A stretch of 64,000 nucleotides of DNA from JADJXV01 sp046328995 (GTDB taxonomy: Bacteria > Bacteroidota > Ignavibacteria > Kapaibacteriales > UBA961), in assembly GCA_046328995.1 (NCBI GenBank), contig JAXLVN010000002.1:1-64000 (forward strand). The letters are read 5' to 3'. The notes under the pieces were generated by a model. That model was not told the origin of the DNA, made no database searches, and saw nothing but the letters and a program-made list of their open reading frames with translations. Positions 56,101-64,000 of this stretch are shown here, piece by piece. The position numbers were made by a program, and so were the translations under genes. How positions within the stretch are numbered: position 1 is the first letter of the stretch; each line of letters opens with the position of its first letter.

Positions 56101-56549
56101 CCAGCCAAATTATTAAGACTCAAAACTGCTCCTGTCGCGTTCGGTGTGAGCCCTGAGGAAATAGATGATTGGAGTGCGTTCATTGCATATGGTGCTGAGA
56201 CAAGGGCAACACGTGGCGTCATTTCCGGCTTGCCTTCGAGGGTAATTCCAAGCCAGTATTGCTGGTCAAAGGGGAGTGTGAGTGGTGTGAATTGACCGAG
56301 GACGACATCAAAGACGCCGACCTGTGTCTGTACCTGATTGGTTTCCGTCCAGAGCGGCGTACCGCCGTTTGCGGTAGAATACAGACGGAAAACAAGCGTG
56401 TAAGTGCCATTAGAAATTGGCTCTTGCTGGCTATCAGTCAGCACGCCCTGATAGGAAAGCATACGGGGCTGCTGCGAGAGTCCTGTGTGTGGAATCAATA
56501 GTAATACACTCAGGAAGAAGGCGTTGACATACGCAAAGAGATGTTTCAT
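47181..56549 (-). CDS. Giant repetitive adhesin-like protein with tail-fibre-like and YadA-head-like repeats
   Basis: ATG 56549 starts a signal peptide (MKHLFAYVNAFFLSVLLLIP to LSQ); the upstream extension is not needed. The 3,122-residue protein has an N-terminal domain of about 110 residues (MLSYQGVLTDSQQEP, FRLYSTANGGTPLW), then a bridge with GGDLSGTYPNP motifs. Fourteen 108-residue repeats follow (residues of about 463-1976), each with GSVTSVGLTLPSIFSV, ISKGGTGATT and LQTDGTNTSWV. Three large modules come next, each with a block of 15-residue GGG-N-ASG repeats like YadA heads plus a FYEAQ-to-LSW linker. A C-terminal domain of about 70 residues (VTGAAVGSTVIVSPRGDM) ends without a T9SS signal or YadA anchor. 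A fibrous, perhaps trimeric, adhesin is inferred. Confidence 0.9.
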   Translation of the reverse strand: MKHLFAYVNAFFLSVLLLIPHTGLSQQPRMLSYQGVLTDSQQEPISNGTYTLVFRLYSTANGGTPLWTETNQVQTQVGVFDVVLGQFTPLTLPFDQQYWLGITLEGKPEMTPRVALVSAPYAMNALQSSISSGLTPNATGAVLSLNNLAGNLTLQGTGATSITQAGNTLTIASEQGIKSIASEDNSIVVTSANGATTTLRAGTIPLKNIATTDATANDILRFDGTNWKPAKETTYSGSSAITVQGQIISLASQNASAGQVLKWNGTAWLPANDDNASYTAGAGLALTGNQFSVLTTGGDLSGPHTNATVTGLAGKKILATSLLNGQVLAFNSSTNTWQPTFVDTNPNDDMLIGTAAGGDLAGTYPNPAVANGAITNLKLGAGSVTTEKIADGQVTLAKLAPGIIPTSLPPSGAAGGDLSGTYPNPTVANIQGKAVSNAAPANGQVLSWNGTTNKWEPSAAGSGSVTSVGLTLPSIFSVTGSPITSAGTLSASLASQNQNLFFASPDGATGAPVFRAIAANDLPTIAISKGGTGATTANGALTNLLPTQTGNSGKVLQTDGTNTSWVAAANGSVTSVGLTLPSIFSVTGSPVTTAGTLSASLASQNQNLIFASPDGATGAPVFRAIAANDLPTIAISKGGTGATTANGALTNLLPTQTGNSGKVLQTDGTNTSWVAAANGSVTSVGLTLPSIFSVSGSPVTTAGTLSASLASQNQNLIFASPDGATGAPVFRAIAANDLPTIAISKGGTGATTANGALTNLLPTQTGNSGKVLQTDGTNTSWVAAANGSVTSVGLTLPSIFSVTGSPVTTAGTLSASLASQNQNLIFASPDGATGAPVFRAITANDLPTIAISKGGTGATTATAGLNNLLPAQTGNSGKVLQTDGTNTSWVAAANGSVTSVGLTLPSIFSVTGSPITSAGTLSASLATQTQNLIFASPDGATGAPVFRAITANDLPTIAISKGGTGATTATAGLNNLLPAQTGNSGKVLQTDGTNTSWVAAANGSVTSVGLTLPSIFSVTGSPITTAGTLSASLASQNQNLFFASPDGATGAPVFRAIAANDLPTIAISKGGTGATTATAGLNNLLPAQTGNSGKVLQTDGTNTSWVAAANGSVTSVGLTLPSIFSVTGSPITTAGTLSASLASQNQNLIFASPDGATGAPVFRAITANDLPTIAISKGGTGATTANAGLNNLLPAQTGNSGKVLQTDGTNTSWVAAANGSVTSVGLTLPSIFSVSGSPITTAGTLSASLATQNQNLIFASPDGATGAPVFRAITANDLPTIAISKGGTGATTANAGLNNLLPAQTGNSGKVLQTDGTNTSWVAAANGSVTSVGLTLPSIFSVTGSPITTAGTLSASLASQNQNLFFASPDGAAGAPVFRAIAANDLPTIAISKGGTGATTANGALTNLLPTQTGNSGKVLQTDGTNTSWVAAANGSVTSVGLTLPSIFSVTGSPITSAGTLSASLATQTQNLIFASPDGATGAPVFRAITANDLPTIAISKGGTGATTANGALTNLLPTQTGNSGKVLQTDGTNTSWVAAANGSVTSVGLTLPSIFSVTGSPITSAGTLSASLASQNQNLFFASPDGATGAPVFRAIAANDLPTIAITKGGTGATTANGALTNLLPTQTGNSGKVLQTDGTNTSWVAAANGSVTSVGLTLPSIFSVSGSPITTAGTLSASLATQNQNLIFASPDGATGAPVFRAITANDLPTIPISKGGTGATTATAGLNNLLPAQTGNSGKVLQTDGTNTSWVAAANGSVTSVGLTLPSIFSVSGSPVTTAGTLSASLASQNQNLFFASPDGATGAPVFRAITANDLPTIPISKGGTGGTTATEGLNNLLPAQTGNSGKVLQTDGTNTSWVAAANGSVTSVGLSLPSIFSVSGSPITSAGTLSASFATQTQNLIFASPDGATGAPVFRAIAANDLPTIAISKGGTGATTANAGLNNLLPTQTGNSGKVLQTDGTNTSWVAAYSGLVNWTEAVNAAAPNTTVPVVQLAATNAATNVDAAISPKGTGAFVLQVPTATAAGGNKRGTNAVDMQMVRSAAAQVASGNTSTIGGGQGNTASGLNSTVSGGTSNTASGQNSSVGGGSINTATSTGATISGGNSNQASNSNTTIGGGNGNVASGQNATIGGGDVNSAAGLNATVAGGSTNSASVSAATISGGTNNTANGGAAAIGGGSGNLASGSYSSISGGRSNTASGAGSFVGGGGDNGAATSGNTASGAASSILGGYGNSNAGDYSSILGGRGLTLGATADRVVGFHANNAAGSSPMTIDSSDAAVFGNANVWLANTNNTATELRFYEAQNTTGAFPAATTNFTSFKAGTMSANVAYTLPTAQGSANTFLKNDGSGNLSWASSGLQNFVESVNTSAPNGGIPVAQLTPSHAAGTVDFAIAPKGQGAILAQIPDNTAAGGNKRGTYSVDFQTLRSVATQVASGSQSFLGGGINNTLSGSNSSIVSGYGHTVSANYSFLGGGYLNNQSGGSQTLAGGERHTMSGSYGFIGGGYSHTLSGNYTTIAGGNTNSASGNGTTVSGGTSNGASGNFSAVGGGSGNTAMATGSAIPGGTRLTIWPAAGGTFGFNGDTTAYGMNLTVPQLSVFGNTELAVGGTDGKAHEFRYYEAQSGSPYFPASAAINYTAFKAGSQSADITYTLPTAQGGANTFLKNDGSGVLSWGSPSSLANFVESVNSSAPNASTPVVQLLALNGATNVDIALTPKGNGSVMAQIPNNAVSGGNKRGINSVDWQSLRTNATQVASGISSTVSGGYQNTASSNYTTVGGGNVNTASANAATVAGGNGNWASASYATIAGGDGNTASNTAAFIGGGYSNTASNTYTTIAGGYANSVISAYGFVGGGTFNNVQNSYATIAGGRSNLASGIGSFVGGGGENGSVTSGNAASGVTSAVVGGLGNINAGDYSSIVGGRGLNFSSSAARSVGFHANNSAGSLPMNIDASDVAVFGNTNLWLANNKNTASELRFYEAQNSSGTFPVAATNYTAFKAGTQSADITYTLPASQGGANSVLTNDGSGGLAWGKKILQLLDQAVDCANLPADGGTAYVNVAVTGAAVGSTVIVSPRGDMEDGIVIASARVSAADNVRIKFVNSTTGAINPAAVNFDITVIQP
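47450..50620 (-). repeat. Three YadA-head-like repeat modules
   Basis: Three related modules of about 1 to 1.15 kb (roughly 50620-49470, 49470-48510 and 48510-47450) each begin with a VESVN or TEAVN motif, carry a run of 45-bp units coding for 15-residue repeats (for example TIGGGQGNTASGLNS) and end with a GSGNLSW-type motif. Boundaries are approximate. Confidence 0.8.
50620..55160 (-). repeat. Fourteen 324-bp tandem repeats inside the giant gene
   Basis: The unit is exactly 324 bp (108 codons), with very high identity between copies. Copies differ in a few two-state positions (LFF or LIF; IAAND or ITAND; GALTNLLPTQ or AGLNNLLPAQ; ITSAG, ITTAG or VTTAG), mixed in many combinations. The last copy is the most divergent (GLSLPSIF, SASFATQ). 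Confidence 0.95.
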
Positions 56550-56852
56550 AACATGTACCATAGAGTAAAAAAAGAATAATTCAACTTTCAAGTTTCGAGA
56601 TGAGCTGTGACCAGGTATTGGCGAATGCTCGGTGCTGCCGAAGCATTCAAATGCTGCCTGGGTTCCAATTTTAGGGTAGGCGAATCACCATTTTTTGAGT
56701 AGTTTGAAAAAAAAATCGAAGGTTTTTTTATAACTCAAAAAAATAAAATTCACCGACAGTAATTTGTTTGAATGATGCGAAATTAAGGTGCACTACTCAC
56801 CACTTTCTCACCCGATGGAAGGAATATATTTTTAATTTTTTTTGAAATAAAA
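56550..56852. other. Divergent gap between the giant gene and the rRNA promoter
   Basis: An AT-rich stretch with several A and T runs and no gene. It must contain the minus-strand promoter of the giant adhesin gene and upstream sequence for the rRNA promoter. I cannot point to one definite element for the former. Confidence 0.5.
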
Positions 56853-56885
56853 TTTGGAAAAGAGGGAGGAATCGCCGTATTTTTG
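56853..56885 (+). promoter_or_regulatory. Bacteroidota-type promoter of the rRNA operon
   Basis: A -33 TTTG (56853-56856) and a -7 TATTTTTG (56878-56885, matching TAnnTTTG) are 21 bases apart. A start near 56892 would give a leader of about 215 bases before the 16S. Confidence 0.65.
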
Positions 56886-56940
56886 CGCTCCCTAAAAACA
56901 GGGTGGCGTCAAACGCCGGAATGTTAAAGGGGAGAAGAAA

Positions 56941-56961
56941 CGTACTTTGAAAACAGGGAGC
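56941..56961 (+). other. Pre-16S processing stem, 5' arm
   Basis: These 21 bases (starting cgtactttg and ending agggagc) are perfectly complementary to 58696-58716, after the 16S. The two arms would pair to form the RNase III stem that frees pre-16S rRNA. Confidence 0.92.
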
Positions 56962-57106
56962 AAGCAAAGAAGCAAGAGCTTCGAGCAACAATTAATTTGA
57001 GCGAACGGTACAGTAAGCGATTACTGTGCTTGAAGCAATCAAACCCAGCTATTATAGAGATATGGTAGCAAGAACAGTAAAAGAGCAATCAAATTTACGT
57101 TTTAAT

Positions 57107-58607
<1,501 letters not shown>

Positions 58608-58695
58608 ATTCCCAAAAGACACATTTATGTGGCTTTTGAGACAAATAGCCCGAAGTTTTTTGCTTCACACAAGTATCGCTTAGGCGATATGCTCA

Positions 58696-58716
58696 GCTCC
58701 CTGTTTTCAAAGTACG
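58696..58716 (+). other. Pre-16S processing stem, 3' arm
   Basis: The exact complement of 56941-56961, located between the 16S and tRNA-Ile. Confidence 0.92.
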
Positions 58717-58793
58717 CATCGGCGTAGTCGCTAGCGATTATTCCAAGCGTAAACAGAGTGGAAGACCATAGAAGAAGCTACAACGAGACACAG

Positions 58794-58870
<77 letters not shown>

Positions 58871-58922
58871 CAAGGTAATAAAGAGATTTATTGCTGAAAT
58901 TGAAAACCAAAAAGCAACGCAG

Positions 58923-58995
58923 GGGTCCATAGCTCAGCTGGGAGAGCGTCTGATTTGCATTCAGAAGGTCTACGGTTCGATCCCGTATGGATCCA
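58923..58995 (+). tRNA. tRNA-Ala (TGC)
   Basis: A 73-base cloverleaf: acceptor GGGTCCA pairs with TGGATCC, anticodon loop TTTGCAT has anticodon TGC, and the T arm is TACGG-TTCGATC-CCGTA. CCA is not encoded. It lies 52 bases after tRNA-Ile. Confidence 0.98.
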
Positions 58996-59325
58996 CTCCA
59001 ACAGAACATTTACCGACCGACGTAAGAATCTTACAGCGAAACGTAAAAACAAAAAAATGTAAACTTCACACGAAGCTTGCAAACGTACATTGACAATTAA
59101 GATGCATCGAAATTCTCAGTTGCTGACAGGTGTCGCAAAGGAGGAAAGTAGTTGAGAAGAAGACATTAACACGAGTAATAACAAGCGCTTTGCTGTTGAT
59201 TGTATTATGTAAGCAATTATATACTATATCAACGTAAAGCAAGTAAAGTATTGTCAAGTCATGAAGAAGCAGCGTGCATGAGAAAGCAGCTGTCTACAAG
59301 TGTAAAAAAAATCAAAGAAGACTTC
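58996..59325 (+). other. Spacer between tRNA-Ala and 23S
   Basis: No gene is seen. An A-run followed by TC (59304-59313) is complementary to GATTTTTTTT just after the 23S (62132-62141) and probably forms the outer 23S processing stem. Confidence 0.65.
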
Positions 59326-62132
<2,807 letters not shown>

Positions 62133-62283
62133 ATTTTTTTTATTTTTAAATGAGAATGTTCGTCTTGTTTGATTGGTTTACACCAACTATGACAGATGTA
62201 TAACTCATGTACGCGCCTCTTTATGACTCGGGAATACAATGAAATTGTTCAATCCCTCGTGTTAACCATATAAAAAACTATAA

Positions 62284-62401
62284 TCTCGGCGACTCTATCG
62301 CAGGGGTCACACCTCTTCCCATTCCGAACAGAGTAGTTAAGACCTGTGGAGCTGATGGTACTGCGTGCGTAGGTGCGTGGGAGAGTAAGTCGTTGCCGGG
62401 G
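62284..62401 (+). rRNA. 5S ribosomal RNA
   Basis: The terminal helix is CTCGGCGAC (62285-62293) with GTTGCCGGG (62392-62400). The interior holds the conserved cacacctcttcccattccga and gaacagag blocks. About 117 bases. The spacer after the 23S (62133-62283) holds nothing else that I recognise. Confidence 0.95.
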
Positions 62402-62414
62402 TTTTTTATTACAC

Positions 62415-62447
62415 ATCAGCCCATCCAGTTTCTGGATGGGCTGATTG
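62415..62447 (+). terminator. Terminator of the rRNA operon
   Basis: A perfect 14-bp stem (atcagcccatccag, 62415-62428, with 62432-62445) has a 3-base loop. The T-tract after it is weak (tgcgttt), but another T-run precedes it at 62402-62407. Confidence 0.85.
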
Positions 62448-62561
62448 CGTTTGGTACGTATATTACCTTGTAGCGTATCGATAAAGATTGTAGTCCATGG
62501 GGTGAAATGATGCGCCGGACGAAAGAAGATATGTATTTAACAGTCAATTATTTACAATATG

Positions 62562-64000
62562 TTATGTTCGTTTTTTGTTGAGTAAATCGTCAATGGATTG
62601 TAAGAGTTTTTCGGATGTGTAGGGCTTGTGTAAAAACACCACATGTTCTTGATTTATTATTTTTCCGTCGTGTTTCAAGCCACTGACGGCTATAATCTTA
62701 GCATATGGATTTATTTCCTGTATTGAACGTATCGTAGCCTCTCCGTCCATATTGGGCATCATCATATCCGTCACGACGAGATCAATAGTATTATTACCAT
62801 ACGCAGAAAGTGCTTCATTACCGTCGGAAGCTGTCAACACGGAATATCCATACGCCGTTAAGGTGATTTTGGTGATTTCCCGGATGCTGGCTTCATCATC
62901 GACAACAAGAATAAGCTCTCCATTGCTTGATGGTATTGCCTTCTTTTCCTCAGCAGCTGAGACATACGTACCTTCCCGAATTGGTAGATACACTTTGAAC
63001 GTCGTCCCCTTGCCCACCTCACTATAGACATTGATAAATCCATTGTGACTTTTGATGATTGCAATGACTGTCGATAGGCCCAGACCGGTGCCCTTACCGA
63101 TTTCCTTGGTGGTAAAAAATGGCTCGAAAACCCGTTCCAAAATAGCAGCCGGTATTCCGGCACCTTGGTCAGATACAGTAATAATAAGATAGTTACCGAG
63201 TTTCGCTTCGAGATTCATACGTACATACTGTTCGTCAAGCTCCATCGCCTCTACTTCAATTTCCAGCTTACCGCCATTCGGCATTGCATCGCGGGCATTG
63301 ACACAGAGATTCATCAGTACTTGATGTAATTGCGTCGCATCTGCTAAAACAGGCGGTACATCCGTGGTGTATTTTGTCTGAAATACAATTGACTTGGGGA
63401 ATGTATGAGTGATTATCTTCCCTATCTGGTCAATTAAATGACGCACTTGAATCATCGTAAATTCACTCTCCACCCCGCGTGCAAACGAAAGGACCTGCTT
63501 GATAAGCTCAGAACCACGCTTCGTCGATGCTTCGAGAATTTGAAGCATTTTAATACTATGATCATCCTGAATGCGCTTGCCAATAAAATTAAGTGCGAGC
63601 ATAATCGGAGCCAGTACATTATTCAGATCATGGGCTATACCACCGGCAAGCGCTCCGATACTCTCCATGCGCTGCATACGGAGAAACTGCTGCTCGAGCT
63701 TTTTCTTTTCGGTTACATCCCGCGAAACCACGATAATACTCGTAATTTCACCCGCTTCATCTCGTGCTACACTTCCCTGAGATTCTATATTGTGAACGTT
63801 ACCATTTTTACCTATAAGCCGGTATTCTGCCCGGTGTCCAATCCCTGTTTCTTTCGTTTTTTGGAAAATCTGCCGGATGTTTTCACGGTCGTCAGGATGG
63901 ATATCTTCAAAAGAATCAGTACCTTGCAGTAATTCAACATCACCGAGAATCTGCCGGTAGGACGGGCTATTATACAAGCGCTTACCATCTCTATCAAGTA
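62562..64000 (-). CDS. Hybrid PAS-sensor histidine kinase / response regulator (5' end off window)
   Basis: The frame stays open to the window edge (LDRDGKRLYNSPSYRQ), so the N-terminus is missing and the TTG at 63977 is not the start. Visible domains in order are: a PAS/PAC domain; a HisKA dimerisation helix with the phospho-acceptor His in GGIAHDLNNVLAP; a HATPase with LMNLCVNARDAMPNGG, DQGAGIP and GKGTGLGLSTV; and a C-terminal receiver with VVDDEAS, phospho-Asp in VVTDMMMPNMDG and Lys in HKPYTSEK. It is an intact hybrid kinase of the PAS-HisKA-HATPase-REC type, probably soluble or with upstream sensor domains. The signal is unknown. It is downstream of and convergent with the rRNA operon. 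Confidence 0.95.
   Translation of the reverse strand, partial: LDRDGKRLYNSPSYRQILGDVELLQGTDSFEDIHPDDRENIRQIFQKTKETGIGHRAEYRLIGKNGNVHNIESQGSVARDEAGEITSIIVVSRDVTEKKKLEQQFLRMQRMESIGALAGGIAHDLNNVLAPIMLALNFIGKRIQDDHSIKMLQILEASTKRGSELIKQVLSFARGVESEFTMIQVRHLIDQIGKIITHTFPKSIVFQTKYTTDVPPVLADATQLHQVLMNLCVNARDAMPNGGKLEIEVEAMELDEQYVRMNLEAKLGNYLIITVSDQGAGIPAAILERVFEPFFTTKEIGKGTGLGLSTVIAIIKSHNGFINVYSEVGKGTTFKVYLPIREGTYVSAAEEKKAIPSSNGELILVVDDEASIREITKITLTAYGYSVLTASDGNEALSAYGNNTIDLVVTDMMMPNMDGEATIRSIQEINPYAKIIAVSGLKHDGKIINQEHVVFLHKPYTSEKLLQSIDDLLNKKRT

Overview
The window reads as a chromosomal segment of a bacterium from the Bacteroidota/Chlorobiota side of the tree. An Ignavibacteria- or Kapabacteria-like organism is my best guess, but I cannot place it by alignment here. 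The reasons are six proteins ending in type IX secretion (T9SS) C-terminal sorting domains, many outer-membrane beta-barrels and lipoproteins, and Bacteroidota-type -33/-7 promoter elements (TTTG / TAnnTTTG) in front of the rRNA operon and a porin gene.

Layout. 1-9660: three large plus-strand T9SS-exported proteins, the first cut by the window edge. 9860-11972: the tRNA-modification pair truA and mtaB. 12069-17454: a hotdog thioesterase facing a six-gene minus-strand operon (PD40 lipoprotein, beta-barrel, ECF sigma factor, anti-sigma/barrel fusion, DUF4397 lipoprotein, uracil-DNA glycosylase). 17798-19495: a DUF2071 protein and rfbA. 19569-26192: a minus-strand phosphate operon in the order pstS, pstC, aquaporin, arsC, pstA, pstB, four-helix-bundle gene, phoU. 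An arsenate-detoxification pair is embedded in it, and the four-helix-bundle gene is bracketed by inverted arrays of TAAGTC-type repeats. 26968-31156: a chemoreceptor and a phosphate-selective porin. The porin leader and the pstS leader share a 16-bp bipartite motif that may be the Pho operator of this lineage. 31407-37453: a 1,310-residue SBBP-repeat T9SS protein, dapD and a small T9SS protein. 37833-43933: a second ECF sigma / anti-sigma-barrel pair followed by three tandem META-domain lipoproteins with signs of gene conversion. 44112-45042: a VapBC toxin-antitoxin pair between two exact 43-bp direct repeats. 45049-56549: a beta-barrel gene, an array of six three-base-loop hairpins, a T9SS protein, and a 3,122-residue adhesin-like protein with fourteen 108-residue repeats plus YadA-head-like 15-residue repeats. 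56853-62445: a complete rRNA operon (16S, tRNA-Ile, tRNA-Ala, 23S, 5S). 62562-64000: a hybrid sensor kinase cut by the window end.

How it fits together. Much of the segment concerns the cell surface and phosphate. The Pst transporter and the porin would import phosphate. ArsC and the aquaporin would deal with arsenate that enters by the same route. The two ECF modules have the same unusual layout: a sigma factor followed by one polypeptide that appears to join a cytoplasmic anti-sigma region, one membrane helix, a periplasmic linker and a C-terminal beta-barrel-like domain. These modules are my best candidate for a previously undescribed system. If real, they would be one-protein envelope sensors linking the outer membrane to transcription.
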